Shown here: piece after piece, positions 22,620 to 32,580 of the stretch
Position numbering within the stretch: position 1 is the first letter of the stretch
How the letters are laid out: every line of letters starts with the position of its first letter
Origin: Rhizobium sp. Q54
GTDB lineage: Bacteria; Pseudomonadota; Alphaproteobacteria; Rhizobiales; Xanthobacteraceae
DNA: 64,000 bases
Assembly: GCA_945861895.1 (NCBI GenBank)
Contig: CAMAWF010000005.1
Span: forward strand, 32,419-96,418
Direction: 5' to 3'
Notes under the pieces: model-generated
What the model was told of the DNA's origin: nothing
Databases searched by the model: none
The model's input: the letters and a program-made list of their open reading frames with translations, nothing else
Program-made: the position numbers and the translations under genes

Positions 22620-24089
22620 TTATGCGCCGAACAAGCTGCCCTGCCCGGACGAACCGCCGCCGCGCGGGCGCGGCTTTCCCGGTGCAGACGGCGGCGCGCC
22701 GGAGCCCCGCTCGTCGGCGACCGCGCCGACGCGGCCGTCGGCGAATTCGATGTCCAGCCGCATTCGACCGGTGACGGCGGAGGCCGCGCGCAACGGCTTG
22801 CCTTCGCCGTCGCGCACCAGCGCGAAGCCACGCTCAAGCACGCCGCGATAGGAAAACGCGGCGAGCAGCTTGAACGCGCTTTCGGCCGCCGCCCGGCGGT
22901 GGCGGATGAGGACATGCATCGCGCGCCCATTGCGCTCGGAAATGCCGCCGAGCCGGTCGCGCGCACGCGCCAGGCGCACGCGCAGAGTTTCCGGCGACAA
23001 CCGCGCCGCGATGCGCGAATAGCGCCGGTCATGCCCATGCGCATTGGCGCGCAAGGCCTGCGGCAGCCGATCGGCAAGCGCATCGAGCCGCTGGCGCCTG
23101 GCCTCGAACAGGCGCTCGGCTGTCGGCAGCGCGCGCATCAGCGAGCGCAGTTCCTTGCGCCGCTGTTCGATGCCGCGCTGCCAGCCGGCGAAACGGCGCG
23201 CGCCCAGCGCGGAAAGCTGCCCGAGCAGCTCGCTGCGCACCGGCACCGCCATCTCGGCCGCGGCCGTCGGCGTCGGCGCGCGCCGGTCGGCGGCAAAATC
23301 GATCAGCGTGATGTCGGTCTCGTGTCCGACCGCGGAAATGAGCGGGATCATGCTCGCGGCCGTGGCGCGCACCACGATTTCCTCGTTGAACGACCAGAGA
23401 TCTTCGAGCGAGCCGCCGCCGCGCGCGACGATGATCAAATCCGGGCGCGGGATGCGTCCCTTCGCCGGCAGCGCATTGAAGCCGCGAATGGCGGCGGCGA
23501 CTTCCGCCGCGGACGTCTCGCCCTGCACCCGCACCGGCCACACCAGCACATGGCGCGGAAAGCGATCCGCCAGCCGATGCAAAATATCGCGGATGACGGC
23601 GCCGGTCGGCGAGGTAATAACGCCGATCACCTCGGGAAGGAACGGCAGCAACTGCTTGCGCGCCTCGTCGAACAGCCCTTCGGCGGCGAGCTTTTTCTTG
23701 CGCTCTTCCAGCAGCGCCATCAGCGCGCCCAAGCCCGCCGGCTCCAGCGTCTCGATCACGATCTGATAATTGGAGCGGCCGGGATAGGTCGTCAGCCGGC
23801 CGGTCACCACCACCTCAAGCCCTTCCTCCGGCTTGATCCGCATGCGGCCGAACACGCCCTTCCACACCACCGCGTCGATGCGCGCGCTTTCGTCCTTGAG
23901 CGCAAAATAGCAATGACCGGAGGAGTGCGGCCCCTTGTAGCCGGATATTTCCCCGCGCACGCGCACATAGCCGTAGGCGTCTTCCACGGTTTTCTTCAGC
24001 GCCGCCGAAAGCTCGGAGACGGTCTGTTCGGCGATGTTGGCGCGTTCGGGCTCGGCCATGTGTATGCGAATCTCTTGCAGGGCGGACAC
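22620..24089 (-). CDS. xseA: Exodeoxyribonuclease VII large subunit
   Basis: [44 protein letters not shown]...[23 protein letters not shown]...[15 protein letters not shown]. Confidence 0.95.
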   Translation of the reverse strand: MSALQEIRIHMAEPERANIAEQTVSELSAALKKTVEDAYGYVRVRGEISGYKGPHSSGHCYFALKDESARIDAVVWKGVFGRMRIKPEEGLEVVVTGRLTTYPGRSNYQIVIETLEPAGLGALMALLEERKKKLAAEGLFDEARKQLLPFLPEVIGVITSPTGAVIRDILHRLADRFPRHVLVWPVRVQGETSAAEVAAAIRGFNALPAKGRIPRPDLIIVARGGGSLEDLWSFNEEIVVRATAASMIPLISAVGHETDITLIDFAADRRAPTPTAAAEMAVPVRSELLGQLSALGARRFAGWQRGIEQRRKELRSLMRALPTAERLFEARRQRLDALADRLPQALRANAHGHDRRYSRIAARLSPETLRVRLARARDRLGGISERNGRAMHVLIRHRRAAAESAFKLLAAFSYRGVLERGFALVRDGEGKPLRAASAVTGRMRLDIEFADGRVGAVADERGSGAPPSAPGKPRPRGGGSSGQGSLFGA

Positions 24090-24147
24090 GTCATGCTACA
24101 CCAACGCAGTCGTCATTGCCGGGCATGACAAGGAGAAAAATAAATCT

Positions 24148-25449
24148 ATGAACATCCTTCTCCTCGGCGCCGGCGGGCGCGAGCACGCGCTGGCCTGGAA
24201 GCTTGCGGCAAGCCCGCTGGTGGACCGGCTCTATTGCGCGCCGGGCAACGCCGGCATCGCGCAGGAGGCCGAATGCGTCGCGCTCGATATCGCCGACCAT
24301 GCCGCAGTGATTGCGTTCTGCAAGAACAACGCCGTGGACTTCGTGGTGGTCGGGCCGGAAGCTCCGCTCTGCGCCGGCATCGTCGACGATCTGGAAGCAG
24401 CTCACATCAAGGCATTCGGTCCCGGCAAATTGGCAGCGCGGCTCGAAGGCTCGAAAGGCTTCACCAAGGACCTTTGCAAGGCCAACAACATTCCGACCGC
24501 CGCCTACGAACGCTTCAAGGCCGCCGCACCGGCTAAGGACTATGTGCGGCGCCTCGGCGCACCGATCCTCGTGAAGGCCGACGGGCTTGCCGCCGGCAAG
24601 GGCGTCGTCGTCGCCGAAACGCTGGACGAGGCGCTCGCCGCGGTCGATATGATTTTCGCAGGCAACCTGGGCAGCGCCGGCAGCGAAGTCGTGATCGAGG
24701 AATTCATGCGCGGCGAGGAAGCCTCGTTCTTCGCGCTTTGCGACGGCACAACGGCGATTGCGCTCGCCTCGGCGCAGGACCACAAGCGCGCCTTCGACGG
24801 CGACAAGGGTCCGAACACCGGCGGCATGGGCGCCTATTCGCCGGCGGCGGTGATGACGCCGGAGATGACTAGGCGCACGATGGACGAGATCGTACTTCCC
24901 ACCGTGCGCGCGATGAGCGCGATGGGTGCGCCCTACAAGGGCGTGCTGTTCGCCGGACTGATGATCACCGCCGATGGACCGAAGCTGATCGAATACAATG
25001 CGCGCTTCGGCGATCCGGAAACGCAGGTGCTGATGCTGCGGCTGATGTCCGATCTGGTGCCGGCGCTGATCGCCGCGCGCGACGGCCAATTGAAAACTTT
25101 CGATCTGCGCTGGTATCCCGACGCGGCGCTCACCGTGGTGATGGCGGCGAAGGGCTATCCCGGCAATTACGCCAAGGGCAGCGCGATCGAAGGGCTGCGG
25201 GAGGCCGCCGCGCTCGACGGCGTGGAGATTTTTCACGCCGGCACCAAGGCAGAAGGCGGCAAGATCGTCGCCAATGGCGGGCGCGTGCTGAATATTTGCG
25301 CGCGCGGCAAGACCGTCGGCGAGGCGCAGACGCGCACCTATGCCGCGGTCGACAAAATCCGCTGGCCCGGCGGCTTCTGCCGCCGCGACATCGGCTGGCA
25401 GGCGGTTGCGCGGGAAAAAGCAAGCGGCGGCGGGAGAGCGTTTTCATGA
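24148..25449 (+). CDS. purD: Phosphoribosylamine--glycine ligase
   Basis: [23 protein letters not shown]...[41 protein letters not shown]; start at internal Met 24148. Confidence 0.95.
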   Translation: MNILLLGAGGREHALAWKLAASPLVDRLYCAPGNAGIAQEAECVALDIADHAAVIAFCKNNAVDFVVVGPEAPLCAGIVDDLEAAHIKAFGPGKLAARLEGSKGFTKDLCKANNIPTAAYERFKAAAPAKDYVRRLGAPILVKADGLAAGKGVVVAETLDEALAAVDMIFAGNLGSAGSEVVIEEFMRGEEASFFALCDGTTAIALASAQDHKRAFDGDKGPNTGGMGAYSPAAVMTPEMTRRTMDEIVLPTVRAMSAMGAPYKGVLFAGLMITADGPKLIEYNARFGDPETQVLMLRLMSDLVPALIAARDGQLKTFDLRWYPDAALTVVMAAKGYPGNYAKGSAIEGLREAAALDGVEIFHAGTKAEGGKIVANGGRVLNICARGKTVGEAQTRTYAAVDKIRWPGGFCRRDIGWQAVAREKASGGGRAFS

Positions 25450-26111
25450 TTGCGGTGCTCCGGCTTTACGAAGATGTCCTCTCCAGCGACAGGGGGCTGA
25501 ATTTTCGCCTGCTGCCATTGCCGCGGATGATTTTCGTCGTGCAGGGCGCGGCCAGTATCGCCGGCCGCGCGTATTCCGAAGGCGAGGCCTGGCACGGCGA
25601 AGACAGCGTGACGCTTAACCCCGGCAAGCACGGCGTCACCATTTGGCGCTGGGAACTTTCGCATGGCGATTCCGGCGGCAGCGTCGCCTGCGGCCCTGGA
25701 ATCTCGTCACACGAAAAACTTTCCGCGTTTCTCGAAACGTTGCCGAAGGGCGAACTGCTGCTGCGCGGCGACAGCGTCGGCTTCCCGCCCGGCGGCTGCG
25801 CCTATCTGCACACGCATCAAGGCCCCGGCATCCGCTGCCTGATCGAAGGCGGCATCCGCATCGATACCCACGGCCGCTCGACGTCCTATGGGCCGGGCGG
25901 CGCATGGTACGAAAGCGGGCCGCTGCCGGTGTTCGCACAGACCGCCGCCGACCGGCCGAGCCGCTTCATCCGCGTGATGATCCTGCCGCGCGCGCTCGCA
26001 GGCAAAAGCTCGATCCAATACGTCAACGAGGACGACAAAGCCAAGCCGCGTTCGCAGCAGTACAAGATTTTCGTCGATGCACCGATTGCCTTCGACGCGG
26101 CGGGCAAATGA
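25446..26111 (+). CDS. Cupin-like conserved protein
   Basis: [47 protein letters not shown] overlaps the purD stop. Confidence 0.7.
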   Translation: MIAVLRLYEDVLSSDRGLNFRLLPLPRMIFVVQGAASIAGRAYSEGEAWHGEDSVTLNPGKHGVTIWRWELSHGDSGGSVACGPGISSHEKLSAFLETLPKGELLLRGDSVGFPPGGCAYLHTHQGPGIRCLIEGGIRIDTHGRSTSYGPGGAWYESGPLPVFAQTAADRPSRFIRVMILPRALAGKSSIQYVNEDDKAKPRSQQYKIFVDAPIAFDAAGK

Positions 26112-27190
26112 ATCTCGACCGGCAGGCGGCGTTTTCCGGCACCAAGGAGGTGGCGGAAGCGCTGCGCTTCGATGCCGCGCGGCTCGAATCCTATCTGCTC
26201 AAACAGGTGCCGGAATTTTCCGGCCCGCTTGACGTCAAGCAGTTCAAGGGCGGGCAATCCAACCCGACCTATTTGCTGCGGACGCCGGCGCGAAGTTATG
26301 TCTTGCGGCGCAAGCCGCCGGGAAAACTTTTGCCGTCCGCCCATGCGGTCGAGCGCGAATACCGTGTGACCCGCGCGCTGTACGCGCAAGGCTTTCCGGT
26401 CGCCGAACCGGTGCTGTTGTGCGAGGACGTAAATGTTGCCGGAACGCCGTTTTACCTGATGGCGTTTGTCGAAGGTCGCGTGTTCTGGGAGCCGCAGATG
26501 GCGGGCTCGAATGCGGCCGAACGCGCCGCCGTCTACGACGACATGAACGCCACGCTGGCGCGGCTGCATTCGTTCGATCCGGCAAAAATGGGCTTAAGCG
26601 ATTTCGGCAAAAGCGAGAACTATGTCGCGCGCCAGGTCGAGCGCTGGTCGAAGCAATATCGCGCCTCGCAGACCGAAACGATCGAGGAAATGGAGCGGCT
26701 GATCGCCTGGCTGCCGGCGCATATTCCGCCCGCCGGGCCGGCGCGGCTGGTGCATGGCGACTACCGGCTCGACAATATGATCCTCGCCAACGATGCGCCG
26801 AAAATTCTCGCGGTGCTCGACTGGGAATTATCGACGCTGGGCGATCCGCTGGCGGATTTTTCCTATCACCTGATGGCCTGGCACATGCCGCATTCCGAAA
26901 GCGCCGCCGGCACCGCCACGCTCACCGGCCACGATCTTGCCGCGCTCGGAATTCCATCGGCGGCAAACTATGTGGATGCTTATGTCGCGCGCACCGGGCT
27001 AGACCCGCGCCCGCATCTGCCGGTCTATCTCGCCTATAATTTTTTCCGCATCGCCGCGATTTTGCAGGGCATCATCGGGCGCGTGCGCGACGGCACCGCC
27101 ACCGGCGAATTCGCCCCCGCCAAGGCCGAGATGATCCGGCCGCTGGCGGCGAAGGCGTGGGAGTTCGCGAAGGTGGCGGGGGCGCGCTGA
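26108..27190 (+). CDS. Phosphotransferase family protein (aminoglycoside phosphotransferase/ACAD10-11 kinase-like)
   Basis: FKGGQSNPTYLLRTPARSYVLRRKPPGKLLPSAHAVEREYRV...LVHGDYRLDNMILANDAPKILAVLDWELSTLGDPLADFSYHLM. Confidence 0.9.
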   Translation: MNLDRQAAFSGTKEVAEALRFDAARLESYLLKQVPEFSGPLDVKQFKGGQSNPTYLLRTPARSYVLRRKPPGKLLPSAHAVEREYRVTRALYAQGFPVAEPVLLCEDVNVAGTPFYLMAFVEGRVFWEPQMAGSNAAERAAVYDDMNATLARLHSFDPAKMGLSDFGKSENYVARQVERWSKQYRASQTETIEEMERLIAWLPAHIPPAGPARLVHGDYRLDNMILANDAPKILAVLDWELSTLGDPLADFSYHLMAWHMPHSESAAGTATLTGHDLAALGIPSAANYVDAYVARTGLDPRPHLPVYLAYNFFRIAAILQGIIGRVRDGTATGEFAPAKAEMIRPLAAKAWEFAKVAGAR

Positions 27191-27456
27191 CTTCTCAGGG
27201 TCAACAATGACGTTCGGCGTTCGCTACACTTGTCGCGAATTCCGGCGCGTTTTTTTGAGACTCGCCGCCTATCGTGACGTTCATGTTGATTTCCAGCATC
27301 GGCATCCGGATAGTCCAGCCGCGCACCGCCACCAAAAAGCGGCCTTCCACGCTGGAACAGACCACCGATCATGATAGCGCGTGCGATGACGCACACGCCT
27401 TGCTTGCCCGGCCCAGTGCGCCCCCCGGCACCGGACAGCACATCAACCGAACCATT

Positions 27457-27560
27457 TAGAGTCTGATCCGCTCCGATTGAATCAGAGCTTGGCTCTATCT
27501 TTTTGTTTGAGCATGATCTTTCCCGAAAACCGGTTCCCACTTTTCGGGATCATGCTCTAG
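27457..27560. repeat. Palindromic repeat family B (gagcatgatc...ccggttcccacttttcgggatcatgctc), copy 1
   Basis: Long inverted repeat plus flank agagtctgatccgctccgattgaatcagag; copies at 51319-51369 and 60523-60665. Confidence 0.85.
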
Positions 27561-27985
27561 CGCCGCGCGGCGAAAAAATCCTTCAGCAGCGCGCCGCATT
27601 CGCTTTCGCTCATGCCGCCGTAGACCTCCGGGCGATGGTGGCAGCTGGCCGAGGAAAAAAACCGCACGCCGTTGTCGACCGCGCCGCCCTTCGGGTCGGC
27701 GGCGCCGTAATACAGCCGGCGGATGCGCGCAAACGACATCGCCGCCGCGCACATGGCGCACGGCTCCAGCGTCACATACAGATCGCAACCGGTAAGCCGC
27801 TCCGAGCCGAGCGCCGCGGCGGCGGCGCGGATCGCCAGCAGCTCCGCATGCGCGGTCGGATCGCGCAGTTCAAGCGTGCGGTTGCCGGCGCGCGCGAGGA
27901 TGTCGCCCGCGCGCACGATTACCGCCCCCACGGGCACTTCGCCGCGCACCGCGGCGGCGCGGGCTTCGTCGAGGGCGATTTGCAT
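27557..27985 (-). CDS. tadA: tRNA-specific adenosine deaminase TadA
   Basis: MQIALDEARAAAVRGEVPVGAVIVRAGDILARAGNRTLELRDPTAHAELLAIRAAA...GCDLYVTLEPCAMCAAAMSFARIRRLYYGA. Confidence 0.93.
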   Translation of the reverse strand: MQIALDEARAAAVRGEVPVGAVIVRAGDILARAGNRTLELRDPTAHAELLAIRAAAAALGSERLTGCDLYVTLEPCAMCAAAMSFARIRRLYYGAADPKGGAVDNGVRFFSSASCHHRPEVYGGMSESECGALLKDFFAARR

Positions 27986-28014
27986 CGGGGAAGCGGCCAC
28001 AGCGGCTCTCTCGG

Positions 28015-28103
28015 CGTCATGCCAGGCCTTGTGCCGGGCATCCACGCCTTTATACACACCCGCAGCAAAGACGTGGATGCCCGGCACAAGCCCGGCCATG
28101 ACG
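28015..28103. repeat. Palindromic repeat family C (cgtcatgccaggccttgtgccgggcatccacg...cgtggatgcccggcacaagcccggccatgacg)
   Basis: Inverted arms; related element with different interior at 46678-46843. Confidence 0.85.
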
Positions 28104-28116
28104 AAAAGAACACTTC

Positions 28117-29133
28117 ATGCCCGCGAAGAACCCAGACGAGAAATCCGGCGAACGCATCGCCAAGGTGATCGCGCGCGCCGGGCTGGCCTCGCGCCGCGAG
28201 GCCGAGGCCTGGATCGCCGCCGGGCGCGTCGCCGTCAATGGCGCGGTCATCGCCTCGCCCGCCCTCAATGTCGGCGCCGCCGACCGCATCGCGGTGGACG
28301 GCAAGCCGCTGCCGGGGCGCGAGCGCACGCGGCTGTTTCTCCACAACAAGCCGCCCGGGCTGGTGACCACGCATTCCGACCCGCAAGGCCGCCCAACCAT
28401 TTTCGGCGGACTGCCCCGGCACCTGCCGCGGCTCATCAGCATCGGCCGGCTCGATCTCAACACCGAGGGCCTGCTGCTGCTCACCAATGACGGCGGGCTG
28501 GCGCGCGTGCTGGAGTTGCCGGCAACCGGCTGGCAGCGGCGTTACCGCGTGCGCGCACACGGCCGCGTCACGCAAGCAGCGCTCGACGGATTGCGCCGCG
28601 GCATCACCATCGACGGCATCCGCTATGGGCCGATCGAGGCCACGCTCGACCGCGAGCAGGGCGCGAATGTCTGGCTCACCTTTGCCATCCGCGAGGGAAA
28701 AAACCGCGAAGTGCGCAACGTGCTGCGCTCGCTCGATTTGCAGGTGAACCGGCTCATCCGCGTATCGTTCGGGCCATTCCAGCTCGGCGACCTGCGCGAC
28801 GGCGGCGTCGAGGAGGTGCCGACGAAGACCTTGCGCGAGCAACTCGGCGAGCGGCTTTCGGCGCTGGCGCAAGCGGACTTCGACGCGCCGGTGGTGGAAC
28901 GCGCGGCACCCTCTCCTTCGCGTCATCCTGAGGGGCGAGCGCGCGAAACGCGCGAGCCTCGAAGGATGGCGGGCAAGGCTCCGGGCCGTGCATCCTTCGA
29001 GGGCCGCCCGCGGCGGCCGCCTCAGGATGACGGGTCAACGCAAAAGCGCGATCACACAGCCAAGAAAAAAGTCCGCCGTGACCGCAAATCCGGCCCGCGC
29101 CCCAAATATCCGCGCGACAAGAGGCCGCGCTGA
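28117..29133 (+). CDS. rluB: Pseudouridine synthase (RluB-type) with repeat-derived C-terminal tail
   Basis: RLDLNTEGLLLLTNDGGLARVLELPATGWQRRYRVRAHG...EGKNREVRNVLRSLDLQVNRLIRVSFGPFQLGDL. Confidence 0.9.
   Translation: MPAKNPDEKSGERIAKVIARAGLASRREAEAWIAAGRVAVNGAVIASPALNVGAADRIAVDGKPLPGRERTRLFLHNKPPGLVTTHSDPQGRPTIFGGLPRHLPRLISIGRLDLNTEGLLLLTNDGGLARVLELPATGWQRRYRVRAHGRVTQAALDGLRRGITIDGIRYGPIEATLDREQGANVWLTFAIREGKNREVRNVLRSLDLQVNRLIRVSFGPFQLGDLRDGGVEEVPTKTLREQLGERLSALAQADFDAPVVERAAPSPSRHPEGRARETREPRRMAGKAPGRASFEGRPRRPPQDDGSTQKRDHTAKKKVRRDRKSGPRPKYPRDKRPR
28921..29032. repeat. Palindromic repeat family D (cgtcatcctgagg...cctcaggatgacg) inside the rluB ORF
   Basis: Terminal arms cgtcatcctgag and ctcaggatgacg are exact inverted complements; inner arms include ccttcga/tcgaagg. 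Confidence 0.85.
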
Positions 29134-29687
29134 TGCGCGTCGTCGGCGGACGCCTGGGCGGGCGCATCCTGGCCGCGCCGAAATCGCAGGCGATCCGGCC
29201 AACCGCCGACCGGCTGCGCGAGGCCTTGTTCAATATCCTCATACACGGCCACGGCGATCCGGTCACCGGCGCCCGCGTGCTCGACCTGGTCGCCGGCACC
29301 GGCGCGCTCGGCATCGAGGCGATATCGCGCGGGGCTGCTTACGCGCTGTTCGTGGACGAGGGCGTCGAGGCGCGCGCCTTGTTGCGCAACAACGTCGAGA
29401 CGCTGGGGCTGGGCGGCAGCAGCCGCATCTTTCGCCGCGACGCCACGCGGCTCGGCGCCGCGCATCCGGTCGAGCCATTTTCGCTTGCGTTTCTCGATCC
29501 GCCCTACGGCAAGGGCCTCGCTGAAAAGGCGCTGGTGTCCGCGTTGCAGGGCGGCTGGCTGACGCCCGGCGCGCTGGCGGTGGTGGAAGAGGCAACAAGC
29601 GCGGTTTTCGCCACGCCCGCCGGATTTCAGGAACTGGAACGGCGCGAATACGACGACACGGAATTCGTCGTCATGCGACGCGCGTAA
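29133..29687 (+). CDS. rsmD: 16S rRNA (guanine(966)-N(2))-methyltransferase RsmD
   Basis: MRVVGGRLGGRILAAPKSQAIRPTADRLREALFNIL...VLDLVAGTGALGIEAISRGA...FLDPPYGKGL. Confidence 0.94.
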   Translation: MRVVGGRLGGRILAAPKSQAIRPTADRLREALFNILIHGHGDPVTGARVLDLVAGTGALGIEAISRGAAYALFVDEGVEARALLRNNVETLGLGGSSRIFRRDATRLGAAHPVEPFSLAFLDPPYGKGLAEKALVSALQGGWLTPGALAVVEEATSAVFATPAGFQELERREYDDTEFVVMRRA

Positions 29688-30062
29688 TTATTTTTTCTTC
29701 CAGACCTCGGTGCCCTTGGTGCCCGCGTCGGTGCGGCGCCACCATTTTCCTTCCAGCGAACCGTCGGGCTTGATCTCCATGATCATGATGACGGCCTTGC
29801 CGTCGGCGACGCCGCCGACGAATAGCTGGTTGCCGAAAACCTGTCCGATACCGACATATTTCCCGCCGTCCCATTTCAATTCGAGCGCGCCGGATTTGTC
29901 CATGGTGATGGCGAGCGGGCCGGGCCCGTCATAGGACTTGCCGCTGGTTTCCGTGCCGGTGACCACATAGTCGCCAAGTAGCCCGGCGTTATTGGCCTGA
30001 GCGAACGACGGCGCCGACCAGCCGAGGACGGCGAGTAGCGCAAGCGCGAATATCTGTTTCAT
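29688..30062 (-). CDS. Hypothetical secreted protein
   Basis: Signal peptide MKQIFALALLAVLGWSAPSFAQA; compact beta-rich-looking sequence. Confidence 0.6.
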   Translation of the reverse strand: MKQIFALALLAVLGWSAPSFAQANNAGLLGDYVVTGTETSGKSYDGPGPLAITMDKSGALELKWDGGKYVGIGQVFGNQLFVGGVADGKAVIMIMEIKPDGSLEGKWWRRTDAGTKGTEVWKKK

Positions 30063-30113
30063 CGATAAACTCCTGACTGACTATGTGGTTTCAGGCCGCC
30101 ATCCTAGCGCAGA

Positions 30114-31922
30114 TCACCGCCGCCCGAACAGCCGTTCGATATCGGTGAGCTTGAGTTCCACATAGGTCGGGCGACCGTGGTTACATTGGCCGGAATTCGG
30201 CGTCGCTTCCATTTCGCGCAACAGCGCGTTCATCTCCTCCGGCTTGAGCCGGCGGCCCGCCCGCACCGAGCCGTAGCAGGCCATCGTCGCCGATACATGC
30301 AACAGCCGGCGCTCAAGCGGCAGCGCCTCGTCCCATTCCGCCATGTGTTCCGCGAGGTCACAAACTAACCCCCGCACATTGACCTCGCCCAGCAAGGACG
30401 GCGTCTCGCGCACCGCCACCGCGCCCGGACCGAACGCCTCGATCAGCAGACCGAAACGCGCAAGTTCATCCGCGCGCTCCACCAGCCGCCCGACATCGGC
30501 GGCGTCGAGTTCGACAATCTCCGGGATCAGCAAAATTTGCCGCGCGACTCCTGATTTATCGATCGCCGCCTTGAGCCGCTCATACACCAGCCGCTCATGC
30601 GCGGCGTGCTGATCGACGATGACCAGCCCGTCTTTGGTCTGCGACACGATGTAAGTCTCATGCACCTGCGCCCGCGCGGCGCCAAGCGGGCGCGCGATGA
30701 GTTCGGCGGCGGGCTCGAAGCTCTCCACGCGCGCATCGGCGGAAGGCTCGCCGACCTCGAAGGCGGCCTGCGCGGCTTCGGCAAACCCGCCGCCACGCGC
30801 CGGCATGTAACCGCGCGACGCCGGACGCGACGGCGAACGCCGCCAATCCCAATTCGCCCGCCCCGGCAGCGTCACCGGGCGAAACGCGGCGATGGTCGCC
30901 GTGCCGCCGGTGGTCGATGCGCGATGGCCCTCGCGCGCCAGCGCCTCTTTCAGCGAACGCACCAGCAGGCTACGCACCAAACCCGGATCGCGGAAACGCA
31001 CTTCGGTTTTCGCCGGATGCACGTTGACGTCCACTTCGCGCGGATCGAGCGTCACGAACAGCGCGACCAGCGGATGCCGGTCGCGCGGCAGATAATCGGC
31101 ATAGGCGCCGCGCACCGCGCCGACCAGCAGCTTGTCGCGCACCGGCCGCCCGTTGACGAAAAGATATTGCCCAAGCGCATTGGCGCGTGTGAGCGTCGGC
31201 AGCGCGGCATAACCTTCGAGCGCGACGCCGTGCACCTCGCCGCGGATTTCAACCGCATTCTCGCGAAACTCCAGGCCAAGCACATCCGCCAGCCGCGCCA
31301 GCCGCCCCGGTCCGCCCGGCAGCGCCGCCGCCCAGGTGACGGGGGCGCGCTCCTCGCCGGCCAGCGTGAAAGCGACATCCGGCCGGCTCATCGCCAGGCG
31401 ACGGACGACGTCGCGTACTGCCTCGGCCTCGCTGCGGTCGGTCTTGAGGAATTTCAGCCGCGCCGGCGTGGCGTAAAAAAGATCGAGCACTTCGACCCGC
31501 GTGCCTTCGTTCAGCGCGGCGGGCTTCGCCTCGGATTTCTCGCCGCCGTCGACCGTCAGCGTCCAGGCATGCGGCTCGGACGCATGACGCGTGACGATCG
31601 TGAGCCTTGCCACCGATCCAATCGAGGGCAGCGCTTCGCCGCGGAATCCGAGCGTGCGGATAGCCAAAAGATCGTCGCCGTCGAGCTTCGAAGTAGCATG
31701 GCGCTCAACCGCGAGCGCGAGGTCGCCGCGCGTCATGCCCTCGCCGTCGTCGGTGACGCGGATGAGCCGGCGGCCGCCGCCATCGGTCATCACGTCGATC
31801 TTGCGCGCGCCGGCGTCGAGCGCGTTCTCGACCAGCTCCTTCACCACGCTTGCCGGGCGCTCGACCACTTCGCCGGCGGCGATGCGGTTGACCGTGGCCT
31901 CGGACAATTGGCGGATGGGCAT
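30114..31922 (-). CDS. mutL: DNA mismatch repair protein MutL
   Basis: [45 protein letters not shown]-terminal [30 protein letters not shown]. Confidence 0.96.
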   Translation of the reverse strand: MPIRQLSEATVNRIAAGEVVERPASVVKELVENALDAGARKIDVMTDGGGRRLIRVTDDGEGMTRGDLALAVERHATSKLDGDDLLAIRTLGFRGEALPSIGSVARLTIVTRHASEPHAWTLTVDGGEKSEAKPAALNEGTRVEVLDLFYATPARLKFLKTDRSEAEAVRDVVRRLAMSRPDVAFTLAGEERAPVTWAAALPGGPGRLARLADVLGLEFRENAVEIRGEVHGVALEGYAALPTLTRANALGQYLFVNGRPVRDKLLVGAVRGAYADYLPRDRHPLVALFVTLDPREVDVNVHPAKTEVRFRDPGLVRSLLVRSLKEALAREGHRASTTGGTATIAAFRPVTLPGRANWDWRRSPSRPASRGYMPARGGGFAEAAQAAFEVGEPSADARVESFEPAAELIARPLGAARAQVHETYIVSQTKDGLVIVDQHAAHERLVYERLKAAIDKSGVARQILLIPEIVELDAADVGRLVERADELARFGLLIEAFGPGAVAVRETPSLLGEVNVRGLVCDLAEHMAEWDEALPLERRLLHVSATMACYGSVRAGRRLKPEEMNALLREMEATPNSGQCNHGRPTYVELKLTDIERLFGRR

Positions 31923-32008
31923 GGGCGGGCCTGATTCGGAAAAACAGGACTTTATCGGCGGGATAAGACACCCGCGAGGCCGGGGGCCAAGCTTCCCCCG
32001 CTATTCAG

Positions 32009-32431
32009 CTAGTCAAACGACGGTCTGCCGGTGCGCAGGCTCTTGATCTTCGAGCGCCGCTTCTTGCCCTCGATGCGGCGTTTCTTCGAAGCCTTGGTCG
32101 GCTTGGTCGCCCGCCGCGGCACCGGGCGCACCGCCGCCGTGCGGATGAGGTCCAGCAGCCGCTCGCGCGCATCGGCCCGGTTGCGCTCCTGGGTGCGGTG
32201 GCGCTGCGCGAGGATGACGATGACGCCGTCCTTGGTCAGCCGCTGGCCGGCCAGCCGCATCAGGCGAACGGCGACGTCGTTCGGCAGCGAGGGCGATCCG
32301 CGCACGTCGAAGCGAAGCTGCACAGCGGAGGACACCTTGTTGACGTTCTGCCCGCCCGGACCGGAGGCGCGCACGAAGGTTTCCGAGAGTTCGGATTCGC
32401 CGATGGCTATGCTGTCGGTGACGCGGATCAT
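32009..32431 (-). CDS. arfB: Alternative ribosome-rescue peptidyl-tRNA hydrolase ArfB
   Basis: MIRVTDSIAIGESELSETFVRASGPGGQNVNKVSSAVQLRFDV with GGQ motif and basic C-terminus; upstream ATG at 32443 lies in a repeat. Confidence 0.9.
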   Translation of the reverse strand: MIRVTDSIAIGESELSETFVRASGPGGQNVNKVSSAVQLRFDVRGSPSLPNDVAVRLMRLAGQRLTKDGVIVILAQRHRTQERNRADARERLLDLIRTAAVRPVPRRATKPTKASKKRRIEGKKRRSKIKSLRTGRPSFD

Positions 32432-32438
32432 CGTTTCC

Positions 32439-32579
32439 GTCATTCCGGGGCGCGCCGAAAGGCGCGAACCCGGAATCCATAATCACAGACTCGCCTGTAA
32501 AGTGAAAGCCGTGCCGCACCGATCCGCTGCGGTGTATGGATTCCGGGTTCGCGGGCTTCGCCCGCGCCCCGGAATGACG
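32439..32579. repeat. Palindromic repeat family E (gtcattccggggcgcg...cccggaatccat ... atggattccggg...ccccggaatgac), intergenic copy
   Basis: Outer and inner inverted arms; same family as the in-ileS element at 39732-39832. Confidence 0.88.
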
Positions 32580-32580
32580 A

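Noticed and set aside
22899-24128. 409-aa plus-strand ORF opposite xseA
   Set aside because: Mirror frame of a well-conserved gene
28015-28103. N-terminal extension of TadA (MAGLVPGIHVFAAG...) as real protein
   Set aside because: The extension is translated family C repeat; TadA starts naturally at MQIALDEARAAA (27985)
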